The position numbers and the translations under genes were made by a program. Below, piece after piece: positions 34,872 to 45,087 of a DNA stretch of 64,000 bases; the stretch's first letter is position 1, and every line of letters starts with the position of its first letter. The notes below the pieces were generated by a model. It had not been told where the DNA came from and ran no database searches. It saw only the letters and a list, made by a program, of their open reading frames with translations. Source of the stretch: Excoecaria cochinchinensis (taxonomy: Eukaryota; Streptophyta; Magnoliopsida; Malpighiales; Euphorbiaceae); the NCBI GenBank assembly GCA_947683425.1, contig CANTUQ010000035.1:6681001-6745000 (forward strand), in the 5' to 3' direction.

Positions 34872-35773
34872 ATCAGATCGGCCACCCCTACATGAGCCAG
34901 ATACTGCAGCTGAACCTTGCCTTCTCCCTCTGGTAGCCGAACCAGCCGATGGTTCATCTTACGGGTTCCTAAATCTCTTACCCGAAGATAAAGAGAAACA
35001 ACTCCAGCAGAACTCCTTCGCTGGGCTCTTTCTCTAATAAAAGATTTCGTCTTCTCCGCCCTCATGGCAGCCTCAACAATCTGATAATAACTTACCCCCG
35101 GTGTAACCATCAAAAAGATCAAAGCAATCTTCAAAGAGTCGTTCAACCCGGCTTCAAAATGCTTGCATCTGAAATCATCCGTCATAACCCAACGCGGAGC
35201 ATACCGAGATAACCGATTAAACTCCTTCTCATAGTCCGCAACTGACAAAGCTCTTTGCCTCAAACTCAGAAACTATGCCCATCTAGCGTCCTTATATGCC
35301 TGAGTCACATACTTCTTAGTGAACTCCTCACTAAAGAAGTCCCAATTAACTGGATCAGGCATCTGAGGTTGCCTACATACCAACTCCCACCATTCATAAG
35401 CCGACCCTTAAAGCAATGCCACAGCACACTCAGCTTACTGATCGGGAGGACACCTGACTTCCCTCAAAGCTCTCTTAACCTTATCAAGCCACTTCTCAGC
35501 TACCTCTAACTCATCAAGCCCAGTCCCATAAAAATCCTCGACACCAGCTCTTCTTAAACTCTCTATCGGAGCTTACGGGGCAGTCACCCTTTCCAGAACC
35601 CGAGCCATGTCCTGATGCAATCTGAACATTGCCTCAAAAGGCATGGCAGCGGCCTCGGGCTAGACCTTAGCACATTGAACCGACACAAAAAATGAAACAG
35701 ACGGATCTACAACTGGAGGATTCACACTTTCAGCAGATTCCTCGAGCGCACCATGAGCAGAATCAGAATCCAT
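34868..35773 (-). pseudogene. gag: E3 gag
   Basis: The start ATG is at 35773, about 105 nt from the primer site, and the protein begins MDSDSAHGALEESAESVNPP. The capsid domain follows, ending in frame at 35263-34868 (MRQRALSVADYEKEFNRLSR and FRCKHFEAGLNDSL). Five in-frame stops between 35660 and 35265 (TAG and TAA) plus a shift near 34975 inactivate it. Its N-terminus matches the mini-Gag of E2. Confidence 0.85.
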
Positions 35774-35876
35774 ATAACAAACAAGAGGACAACCGCATCA
35801 GCCAACACAGCCCTAGACATAGACATATCTACACATATCATCACACAGACAATCACCCAGAAATGCCTAAACCTAG

Positions 35877-35888
35877 GCTCTGATACCA
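35877..35888 (-). other. E3 primer-binding site
   Basis: The reverse complement is TGGTATCAGAGC, the initiator methionine tRNA complement, 5 bp from the 5' LTR. Confidence 0.9.
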
Positions 35889-36314
35889 CAACTTGTAACA
35901 CCCCTTACCCGTACTTAGGCGATCCCATCCGATAAGGAGTGAGATGCCGTATGAGTAAAGGTGCCACCACACAGATACATAATATACATACATTCATACA
36001 TAAACATACATGCCGAAATACAGGGTAATTTAAAACTTTACAACACAAAACATGAAATAAGCTGATCATGCATTAATATAATGGAAGTCATTACATTACT
36101 GTTCTGATCAACTAAGAGGTATAATAGATAATTACAAATCCCAAAAATACATATACAGAAGCAGAAGCTATTACAAAATCAATATAAGAGAGTTCTATAT
36201 AAAAAGAATCTCAAAATACAAAACTCAGTCCTATTCTAAACACTGCTGCGTTGGCTTAGACTGCGGCGACTCTCCCAAGGCTACTCCTTCCGCACCTGCA
36301 CAGGTAAACACACC

Positions 36315-36341
36315 GTGCTAAGCGATAAACGCTTAGTGGGG
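36315..36341 (-). other. LTR hairpin (E3 right)
   Basis: Identical to the left copy, CTAAGCG-ataaa-CGCTTAG. Confidence 0.8.
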
Positions 36342-36954
36342 AAACACACATATAGTATAAGAACGACCACTCACAATGGTCGTCAAGGCAATACACATGG
36401 GAACTTCACGAACATAAATACAATAATCATAGCATAACAATAGCATATACTTATGCTCACATACATAAAGCTGTCCATCAGATAGTTCGTAACAATATTC
36501 ATATATTCATAACAGATTACACTTTTCACCATTGAATCCATTCATAAATCACATATGTTTTCTCATATTACAAATCATCCAAGGCACCTGCTGACTCGAG
36601 GGAGTGGATAACGAGTATACGGACACTACTTTACGGGTACAAGCCGATAAAATCAAGATACTTTTAACTTTTGCAAAACATTTTCAAAGGGGACCTTAAA
36701 CAAGATCCTTTCACATAAGGGTTCGCGAGGAACCAAACGGGGACCTGATCGGGGTCCAAACTTATCAACGGGCACTGCAGCTAAAAGACTCTATTAGGCA
36801 TGCCTAACTATCCACTTGCTAGACTCTAGCAGGTCATGCATAAACCATTCAATTCATTTCATAAGATATTAAACAAAAATCTCATAAGCACTAAAGGAAA
36901 CTGGAGTTCAAAACCACACGCAACGAAGGCAAAATTCATTCAACATACAGGAAC

Positions 36955-37290
36955 TGTCGCGCTCGCGAAGTCTATCGTGCTCGCGACAGAGACCGAAGTC
37001 TCTCCACTGCGCGCGCGACGGATTTCGCGACCGTGAGGAGGACGGAAGGCCAGGCTCTATCGCGCTCGAGACGAGTGTCGCGATCGCGACACAGAACAAA
37101 AATGTGGTTGTCGGGGGCTCGCGATGAATCGCGTGCTCGCGATAGCACTTGGCCAGCATCGCGCTCTGTCGCGCTCGCGACAGAGGATGCTCAACACCTC
37201 GGCTGTCACGGGCTCGCGTGCTCGCGATAGCGAAGATCCAATCATTGCTCTCTGTCGTGCTCGCGACAGGTGTTGGAATCGCGACAGCAT
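36955..37290. repeat. E3 right LTR palindrome array
   Basis: It corresponds to 29705-30012 but differs by whole units. An extra unit lies at about 36970-36990, and GAATCGCGTGCTCGCGATAG near 37126-37145 is absent on the left. TGTCGCGCTCGCGACA is at 37167-37182, where the left LTR has the GATC-centred version. Confidence 0.88.
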
Positions 37291-37761
37291 CGGGATTTCG
37301 AAAATCTGCAGAATTCTGCAGATTTTCCTCCTCCAAAAATCACCCATACACACACAAAATCCAACCATGAGCCTCTTACCTCAAACCCAGCCATCCAATA
37401 GCATCAACAACCATATTATGACATTTAATAACAAGAAATTTCATACAATACATTAATTTAAACCTCCAATTTCAAGATTCAACCAAAAACCCAATTTATG
37501 CCCAAAACCACATCAATTCCCAAATTATAAAAATTAACTCATGCTCTTGCAAGATCCACATTCTAAAATAATAACCCATATCATACATACCATAGCAAAG
37601 GCATATCACAACCCAATTTCCACAAATCATCAAGAACACATACATGAACATATTTACATGCAAAAGCAAGAAAATCCCAAACCTTCAAATCCTTAGCTCG
37701 TATTGCTTGGATCCACTAGTTCCAGCCTTCTTCTTGCCCTTTGGCTCGCGAGGAGGCTCAA

Positions 37762-37880
37762 CTAAGCACAAACAAGCACCCAAACACCAAGAAACCAAAC
37801 CCTAGCTTAGATCAAACCCAAGAAGAAGAAGAAGAAGAAGAATATGCATGAATAACCAAAAGGAAAAAGCATAAGCTTAC
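37762..37880 (-). other. E3 right LTR candidate leader intron
   Basis: Same donor and acceptor as the left LTR. It is 119 nt because of a longer CTT repeat. The downstream frame is conserved. Confidence 0.55.
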
Positions 37881-38832
37881 CAAGGAAGATGAAAGGGAGT
37901 AATTAATTCCACCACTTGAGCTTGAATCTAAGTAGAACTCTTAGGAGAGTGCAAAGGAGGAAGAAGAAGAATAAGAAGAAGAGAAAACGGGAATGGGTTT
38001 TAAAAAAATCAGATTTCCCTTTTTCATTTCCTCTTTCCCCATCTTTCTTTCCCCTTTACACATGTCAACCATCTAGTGGAGGAGATCATTTAGTCACACC
38101 CTAACTAAATGTATCACATGCACACAAGACTCTCCCACTAATGCATACCCTACAAATGTGTGAACACACACTCTCAATGATTTCTCCAAACAAAACACTC
38201 TACAAATATATGCATGCCCACACACTACAATAACCCACTAGTGCATACCCTACTATGGTGCACTCACGCACACACAAATCTGACCCAACTAATTCACACC
38301 ATAGTGCAACACATGCACACATACACCAGAAAAACTCCAAATCATACAATATTACCAAAATGCCCTTATTATGCTAGACTTATGCAAATGCACACACGTA
38401 CATATATGGCTCATTCAATTCGGGGGCAAACGGGGTGTGATAATAAGGGCATTTTGGGTAAAATGCATATTTTGGGGATTTTACTAGAGTGTGTGTACAT
38501 ATAAGTTATTGGGTGTGCTATGCTGGGTTGTGATAGTGTGTGCATGTTCACATGGTTGTAGGGTGTGCTTTAGTGAGGATGGCATTGTGTATGCAGTGCA
38601 TGCTTGTAGGGTATGAATGGTCAATCTCCACCAATGAGGAAATGACACTTGGCTAGGGTAAGGAAAAAGGGGTAATTAGAAGAAGAAAGAGAATAGGGAA
38701 AGCAGATTTTGTTTCCCTTTCCCGTTTCTCTCCTTTCTCTACCTCTCTTCTTCCTTTTCTCCTCTCAAGAGTGCCCTAGCTTGGATCCAAGAGTGTGTTG
38801 GTGGGAATTGATCATCTCTTGACCCTCAATTG

Positions 38833-38942
38833 GTAAGCTTTGTTGTATTTCTTCATCTTCTTCATCTTTTGTTCTTCTTTGTTGGTTTGGGGTTTAATCT
38901 AGGATTTGTTATGTTTGTGTGATTTTGGGTGTTGTTTGTTAG
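38833..38942 (+). other. E1 LTR candidate leader intron
   Basis: Donor TTG|GTAAGCTT, 110 T-rich nt and acceptor TTTGTTAG. The next frame reads EPPRDPKGNQKAGGNGTK then TAA. Compared with S2 and E3 many differences are synonymous (for example Arg AGA versus CGC). Confidence 0.55.
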
Positions 38943-39387
38943 TTGAGCCTCCTCGCGATCCCAAGGGGAATCAGAAGGCTGGTGGAAATGGTACCAAGTA
39001 ATTTGGAGCTAAGGAATTCAGGTTTGGGAATTTATTTGAAAGTGTGCATTTTGTGTTTTGGGTATGTTGATTTATATTTCTGGAAATTTTGATGATGAAC
39101 AAGGTTTATGTTGGCATGAAAATTATGGATATTGAACACTTAATAATATAAGCCTTGATTATGTTTTATTTGGTATAAATGTGCATTTGATTAAATTGAT
39201 GGTTGTAAATTGCTGAGTTTGGGTTTGGAGGATTTAAGTATGTTTAATGTATGATTTCTCCAAATTTATGGTTATGAAATGGTTGGTTTTAAGTTGATTT
39301 TGATGAGTATATGGTTTGATTTTGAAGTATATTAAATTGGGTTTTGAGTTGTGTGATTTCTGGCATTGTTCTAGGTGTTGGTCATTT

Positions 39388-39735
39388 TACACGGCTGTAT
39401 GGATTTCCATACTGCCATGTAACCACTCTCTAGATTGCTGGTCCATCGAGCTACATGGCAGTAAGGAATCCCATGCTGCCGTATAAATGCTCCCTGGACG
39501 CTTGAGGGAGCATCATCCGACTCGTGTAGTTCAGCAGAAAGGGCGCGCTGAGAGGCGCACCATAACTCGTGCTCGTACAGCACGACTCATGCTGCATGGG
39601 AGGAAATCTATCACAAGTTGTGTGTTGGAGCACGGCTCATGACAGGCCAGCTGGCAAGGGACATGAGTTGTGTCCCTCATGCATGACTCGTGCTCCCCCG
39701 TTTTAAACGGCAGTATGGGTAAACCATACCGCCGT
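39388..39735. repeat. E1 LTR palindrome array
   Basis: Hairpins include TACACGGCTGTATGG/CCATACTGCCATGTA (39388-39421) and ACGGCAGTATGG/CCATACCGCCGT (39707-39735). Between them are decayed CACGACTCATGC-type units like those of E2. Many CpG sites read TpG or CpA. Confidence 0.82.
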
Positions 39736-40027
39736 GCAAAACGCTACTACCTCCAGTTTTTGGTAAAATGTTCAATTGTGTTGTTTTTGCTCCTTTTTCT
39801 TCTAATTTGGGTTTTCAACCTTTATTTGTGTATTATTAATTAGTAAATGACATTATTTGGCATTTCAATTTAGCTAAATGATATTTATAGTAAATTGTAT
39901 CGCATGTTGTATGTTGAATATAATTAGATTATGTATATCTTATTTTCTAGTGCTTGGTATAAACAGTATTAAATATTTAAAGGTGATTTCTTTATGCATG
40001 ACCTGCAAGAGTCAGTCTAGTGGATAG

Positions 40028-40041
40028 TTAGGCATGCCTAA
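40028..40041 (+). other. LTR palindrome TTAGGCATGCCTAA (E1)
   Basis: Perfect 14-bp palindrome inside the conserved context GAGTCAGTCTAGTGGATAG. The GGTTCC hairpin that should follow is degenerate here. Confidence 0.78.
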
Positions 40042-40498
40042 AAGAGTCCTTTTGCTACAGCATCTGTATTATTTCGGACCCTGATCTGGTTCCCGTTTAG
40101 TTCCTCACGAACTTCTACATGTTCGGATCCTGTTTACGATCCCTTTGTAAAATGTTTTGAAAAGAGAAAATATGATACTGTTTTCCCAATTCATACCTGT
40201 AAGGTACTGCTATGTGTCGATTCATACCGGTAAGGTACAGCTATGCATTTACTTGTTATCCACTACTATGAGTCAGCTGGTATTATGATTTGGCTGATAT
40301 GATTATAAGTATTTGAATCTGAATGACTCTAATTATGAGTATATGAGCTGGTGGCATTTGACTATGTTTTTGAACCTTGGAATGGTTATGAATGGAATTC
40401 AATTATGATTATATCTTATGATTTTTAGTATGCAATTATCATATGTCATTTGCCTTGATGACTATTATGAATAGCCATCCACATATTATTGTTTGTTT

Positions 40499-40524
40499 CC
40501 CCACTAAGCGTTATCTCTTAGCAC
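40499..40524 (+). other. LTR hairpin (E1)
   Basis: CTAAGCG-ttat-CTCTTAG is a shortened, partly decayed version. The flanks CCCCA and CACGGTGTG are kept. Confidence 0.7.
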
Positions 40525-40908
40525 GGTGTGTTCACCCGTGTAGGTGCGGAAGGCGTTTTGCTTTTGGGAAAGTCGCCGCCAGTCAAGCCAACACAGAGGG
40601 ATTAGTGTTAGGGCTTAATTTTTGTAGTATGATTCTTTTGTAATAGAACTCTCTATGTATTATTTTGTACAGCTTCCGCTATGTGTCTCTGACAGTTGTA
40701 ACTATTTTGTAATATCAGTTGTGATCAGAACATTATTGTAATGAATGTTATTATATTAATGCATGATCATTCTGATATTTCCAAAGTTTTTAATTTTCGC
40801 TATTTATATGTATGTTTTTTTATTGATCTGTGTGATTACACCCCTGCTCATACGGCATCTCACTCCGATGCGGATGGGTTTGCCTACGTATGGGAAGGGG
40901 GTGTTACA

Positions 40909-41937
40909 ACCAGACTATCTCTCAAGATTACCAAAATCAAAACCAATTCCCTCCACCTCTATTGCCACCTTACCTTTAGTATACACTATGGACAAGTTTC
41001 GTCCTCATCCTCACTCTAGGAAAAGCCAACCTCCACATCTGAACCTTTTCGCCATTAACAGAGACTCTATCCCTCCTAATTGTCCTCTCATCTCACCTGC
41101 AACCATCAAACAATTTGCTACCCGTCACCTGTTCCATCTTTTCTCCCAAAAGAGTGATATCTCCCCTACGAAAAATTACTTCATTTTTGATCAACCGTGG
41201 TCCATTTTGTTTAAGATCTTCCATAACTCTCCTTGTTATGAGGAGGAACTTTGGTTCCTTTGGTGCCTCTCCATCCTTTACACTCATGCTATACTGTTCC
41301 CACTTATTAATGTATATGAAATCCTTACAGATCCTACCAAACGATCATCATTCCATTGGCAGTTTTTTGAATGGTACGCCCCCCTTTAATGGTGGCGCCA
41401 TCAACTTTTATCCAAAATTCAATCCCTTCAGGTATGGACTATGACTGAATCTAGAGCAAGAAGCCATACAGTGATCTATTTTATGCACAGGCCATATCTA
41501 TGGAATCCTTCTAAGTATTCCATATGGGACCAGCCTCAAACTTTCCACTGGGAGACATTTGAGAGTAATGATCAATTAGAAGACCCAGCTGTCAAAACTG
41601 CTCTCCATTCCATGCTTTGTGACTCAACAATATTGAGCCATCATCTTTACATTTGCCAACATATGACACTGCTGAGTCATCTCTTTGGCCCAATTATCTT
41701 GATTCACTATTTTAGGATTCCCAGGACCCATACCTTGATCTAAATATAGATCATAATGATGCTTGTACAAGTTCCACTCAAGATTTCCTCTCTGCCTTGG
41801 AACAAAAGCCAGCACATAAGGATAAATTTGACAACTTGGGAGATTTTGATTGGATTTCACAAAACGATGACAATGATCCTGAAAGTATTAATATGTCTAC
41901 TTCACATGAAGCCATTCATCCTCACAACAAGGATTAA
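40909..41937 (+). pseudogene. Degenerate reverse-transcribing-element tail (pararetrovirus-like?)
   Basis: Immediately after E1 the frame reads PDYLSRLP, the usual end of an RNase H domain, so E1 sits inside an older RT-bearing element. About 330 codons follow, rich in Trp, Phe and His. A TAA is at 41387-41389, a likely shift near 41640-41660 and a TAG near 41712. The end is acidic. A long extension after RNase H is not a Tekay feature. Together with the TATA/AATAAA arrangement at 42121-42175 it suggests an endogenous caulimovirid, but I recognise no diagnostic motif. It could be another gypsy lineage. Confidence 0.35.
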
Positions 41938-42066
41938 AGTTACTTTAGATAAAGTAGCTTTAGTAAAGTATCTTTAATAAAGTTTCTTTTGTAAAAGTAG
42001 ATTCCTGCTTTCAATAAAGTAGCTTTTATAAAGTAGATTTTATAAAGTTTCTTTTGTAAAAGGAGA
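41936..42066 (+). repeat. AAAGTAG/TTTATAAAG direct repeats
   Basis: The words AAAGTAGCTTT, AAAGTTTCTTTTGTAAAAG and GATTCCT recur several times in 130 bp. Two similar halves (about 41955-42010 and 42015-42070) look like a local duplication upstream of the TATA box. Confidence 0.6.
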
Positions 42067-42120
42067 TTCCTCCTTATCTTGTAATGATGTAACCATTATG
42101 TAAGTGTGGAGCACTAAAGC

Positions 42121-42180
42121 TCTATAAATATGTTTGTCCGATCCCATAAGAGGATCAAGCTTGAAGAGAATAAAAATTTT
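42121..42180 (+). promoter_or_regulatory. Putative TATA box and polyadenylation signal
   Basis: TCTATAAATA (42121-42130) is followed about 45 bp later by AATAAAAA (near 42168). A TATA box closely followed by AATAAA resembles the terminally redundant promoter layout of pararetroviruses. Function is not shown. Confidence 0.35.
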
Positions 42181-42473
42181 CTATTTTCTCTTATCTAATG
42201 AGTTTCTAAAAGTTCCCCTTTCTCTCTTCATTAAAATACTCTTATTCATCATCCTTGGATCCTGTTATCTATCTCTTAGGTCTGTAAAGAAAGTTATATT
42301 GTGTTATCGAACAGGACAAGTCCTCTAGTTGGCCAGGAGAGCCGTTTATTTGGATAGTCATACCTGACTTCCCAATTGGCCTATTTATAGCCCTAGGAGT
42401 ATTTAAAACTTAACTCAATCATTTAATCCCACTCCGATCTTAGAATCGCCTAAATTTGCTCTGTATCACTCAT
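42181..42473. other. Unassigned sequence
   Basis: About 290 bp with no open frame of note and no repeat that I can link to the neighbours. Confidence 0.5.
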
Positions 42474-44401
42474 TGTGATGTCCCATACCCGCAATTGGTA
42501 CGGATATCGGGTGTCACGATATTACTCTCCGATCGATGCTTATGACAAAAATGGTAAACTTATGGACTCATTTATCATTTTACACTTTCATGTTACTATT
42601 ACATTTCATTCGATCAAGTTCAGACATTTCATTTAACATATCACATCATTCAATCACACTCCATGACATTCAATACGTTCATATTACACAATACATAATC
42701 AATACTAAATCGTTACATATATATATGCCACAAACACTATTCATTTGATCAAAATTGGGCAACATAACATCTATAATATGAATTACCACAAACTTGCAAT
42801 TCAACATCAACACAATCCAACTAAAGGGCACAACAGTCACAACTTAATATCCATTTTAATTCAATCTATATATACTTATTAATACAGTAACATTCATATT
42901 TACATATAATTATTCCAACAATAAAAAATGTTTACATACATTCTAATAACTATACACATTCTATGCTTATCTTCAATTCAAAAGTCCCATCGATCTCAAG
43001 GCTGATGGGACGCCTGCTCCACAAACGCTCCACTTGGTACCTACACGCAATCAAATAAATTACGTGCTGAGCATTAAATATGCTTAGTGGTGATTACAAA
43101 TCTAATAATTTCCAATGCTAACTTAGGCTTACACATGCACCAAACATTCTATACTTAATTATTTTCTTAATTTCATTTAATTCAGTCACTTAGTGTCTTT
43201 TTACACTATAATCCTTTATTTGCCCTTCTTATTAGCAAATTACGATTTGATCCCTAGCTTATTCAGTGCTTATCATATTACTCTTTGATTTACCTAAATC
43301 ACTATTTTTCCACTCGTTTGAATTTATTTACAATTATCACGTTTATTTACTTAATGGCATCTAAATTGCCATGTAGTCCTCAAACTTTCATTTTAGCCCT
43401 TATTAGCTTATCACTTCGCTCATTTAATCACATATCACCATATTTTTCCGTTCTCACACTAACACTATTCTTTGTACACTTCTCTACGTTTAACGTGTAA
43501 ATTTACATTTTAGTCCTTGACTTTTTACTTTCATAATCATTTTACATATTAGTTCATATTACATCTTTATATTACATTTAAATTCATTAATCATTCATTT
43601 TATCATTCTTATTCATTTAACCTATCATTCCATATAAAATTACTGTTTAGTCCTTATTTTATCAATTTCAGGACAAATTATATTTTTGTCCTTCTTTTGA
43701 CTTTATTTATGGAATTGCCACTAATTTCTTTCTCTTTTCATTTTAAATCATTATTTGGCTTACAAATTACATATTAGTACTTGTTTTAGCATTTTGATGG
43801 CAAAATACATTTTAACCCCTGAACTTTGGATTCTTTATGTAATGGTCATTTTACTTTTATTTTTCTCTTACATATCACTTATTAGTGTACTTTCATGTAT
43901 AATTATGGTTTTTCTCCTAAACTTTTATCAAATTACGATATGGTCCTTCATTTAACATTTCATTACAATTTTGTCATTTACTTATTACAATTTCACATTT
44001 ATTCACTTCTTAACTTATAATTTACCAATTAGTCTTCCGACTAATTGTTTTTATGGTAAATTACATTTTGGTCCTTAAACTTGTATTTTCTTTTATATGA
44101 GCCCTTTTTTATTTTATTTCTCATTTTCACTGTACTTTTTACATTTTCGAGGCATTTTCATCATTATGACCCATTTGGCTTATGATTTGGGTAATTTACA
44201 TTTTTACCCCAAACTTTTCATTTTTTTCACTTAGGCCCTTTTCTCATATAACTATTCAATTTTATGTTACTTTTCACAATTTCAAGTCATTGTACTTTAT
44301 GTTATTTTACATTTGACATAATTATATCATTTTATGACTGCTTGTTATACTTAGGCTTTTAAAATAGTTGGGCTTTCATACTTTATATCTTTTCACATTA
44401 T
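42474..44401 (-). mobile_element. Truncated LTR of an unnamed gypsy family
   Basis: It begins TGTGATGTCCC. At 43064-43090 it has GTGCTGAGCAT-taaat-ATGCTTAGTGG, the same hairpin seen in the Tekay-type LTRs. The rest (43100-44400) is AT-rich with a recurring phrase like TTTAGTCCTT every 40-80 bp. It is cut at 44402 by E6, so its right end is outside the window or lost. Orientation is inferred from the hairpin. Confidence 0.55.
43064..43090 (-). other. LTR hairpin, diverged copy
   Basis: CTGAGCAT-taaa-TATGCTTAG stem with a G-T pair. The inner pairs differ from the other LTRs but remain complementary. Confidence 0.65.
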
Positions 44402-44589
44402 TGTAGACACCGAGTCCTGAGGCAGTTCAGATTAGAGTTACCCGATGAAGAGACTAACGTATATTTTTGGTTAAAGGATGAAAGTTGTGGGTGTTCATTC
44501 TCCAGATTTATAAGGATTGAAGGTTTTTCTAGGTAAACGGGAGATTTCGAAGAGTCGAGGAGAGTTTAAACTTTGAGAATTGGGAATTT

Positions 44590-44890
44590 GTTCCATGGAC
44601 GGTCAGCCCGTCGGTGGTGGGAGAGGCCGTTGCTCGCGCGAGAGGCCCGTCTCTCGCGACGAGTGCCTGCTGTCGCTCGGGAATGGAGCCCGTCGCTCGG
44701 TTAAGTGGCGCCTGTCGCTCGCTTATGCGACGCCCGCTCCTCGCGAGAGATAACTGTCTCTCATCTCCATGCCACGTGTAGGGCTCGCCAGTCAAATGAC
44801 CGCTGGTACCCCCACAATTGACGCCCGTCGTTCATCCAACGATGCCAGTCGGTCGGTGATCTGGTCGTTTAAACTGCCGAATTCTCTAGA
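44590..44890. repeat. E6 LTR palindromic CCCGTCGCTC cluster
   Basis: The words GCCCGTCGCTCG, GGACGGTCAGCCCGTC and TCTCGCGA recur with inverted partners. A second short cluster at 45580-45690 includes CGTCGCTCAAGCGAGCGATG. These are CpG-rich islands in an AT-rich LTR. Confidence 0.75.
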
Positions 44891-45075
44891 TTTTGGGAAG
44901 GATTGATAAATATATTTTAAATCTTATAAAAATCTCTAAAATCTTTTCAAATATCTTTAGATATTGGATTTGATTTTGGGAATATGCTGAAGATCATTCG
45001 ATTTTGATTTGATTTCGGAAAATCCTCTTCAAATTTAAATTTAAAATTTAAGTTTATTTGAAATAGCTTTCAAAA

Positions 45076-45087
45076 CCTATAAATAGG
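45076..45087 (+). promoter_or_regulatory. E6 LTR TATA-like box
   Basis: CCTATAAATAGG, about 675 bp into the LTR, is followed by AGGAAGTTCC and a T-rich tract. This is a typical plant LTR promoter position. Confidence 0.5.

Larger units (their letters stand above)
28615..38442 (-). mobile_element. E3: Tekay-type Ty3/gypsy retrotransposon, nearly complete
   Basis: This 9,828-bp element has LTRs 28615-31168 and 35894-38442 and a 4,725-bp interior. The duplication ATAAG is at 28610-28614 and 38443-38447. The outer right end reads TGTGATA where the inner copy has TGTGACA, a C-to-T change at the terminus. The interior encodes gag, protease, RT, RNase H, integrase and a chromodomain-like tail on the - strand. 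A few stops and shifts inactivate it, but it is much less decayed than E1. Confidence 0.95.
35894..38442 (-). repeat. E3 right (5') LTR
   Basis: 2,549 bp. It starts TGTAACACC and ends TGTGATA. It is very similar to the left LTR outside the palindrome array and the repeat-unit count. No gene is seen. Confidence 0.93.
1..40908 (+). mobile_element. E1: decayed Tekay-like Ty3/gypsy retrotransposon, interrupted, 5' end outside window
   Basis: The pieces at 1-2644, 26955-28609 and 38448-40908 join into one + strand element. The order is gag, protease, RT, RNase H, integrase, a chromodomain-like tail, a purine tract (about 28524-28535) and a 3' LTR starting TGTAACACC at 28537 and ending TGTTACA at 40908. 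Removing E2 (duplication GTTAG) restores the RNase H reading, and removing E3 (duplication ATAAG) restores the LTR. Many in-frame stops make it inactive. Integrase followed by a chromodomain-like segment points to a chromovirus, and I infer the Tekay/Del clade from overall resemblance. The 5' LTR is not in the window. The 5 bp after the 3' LTR are ACCAG, whose left copy would lie before position 1. Confidence 0.9.
38448..40908 (+). repeat. E1 3' LTR, remainder
   Basis: With 28537-28614 it forms an LTR of about 2.54 kb ending TGTTACA at 40908. It carries a candidate leader intron (38833-38942), a palindrome array (39388-39735), TTAGGCATGCCTAA (40028-40041), two GGTAC-type units (40190-40245), a hairpin (40499-40524) and the terminal block CTCATACGGCATCTCAC (about 40848-40864). 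No gene is seen. Confidence 0.9.

Noticed and set aside
32178..35935. + strand ORFs of 60-108 codons opposite the E3 pol and gag
   Set aside because: They are shadows of the - strand polyprotein, with no domain of their own.
38448..40908. Separate solo LTR at 38448-40908
   Set aside because: It lacks an own start. The ATAAG duplication and the matching S2/E3 LTR order show it is the rest of the E1 3' LTR cut by E3.
40741..41060. Long frame 40763-41389 as one gene starting at 40763
   Set aside because: The first 145 bp lie in the E1 LTR. The real older reading begins after the LTR end at 40908.
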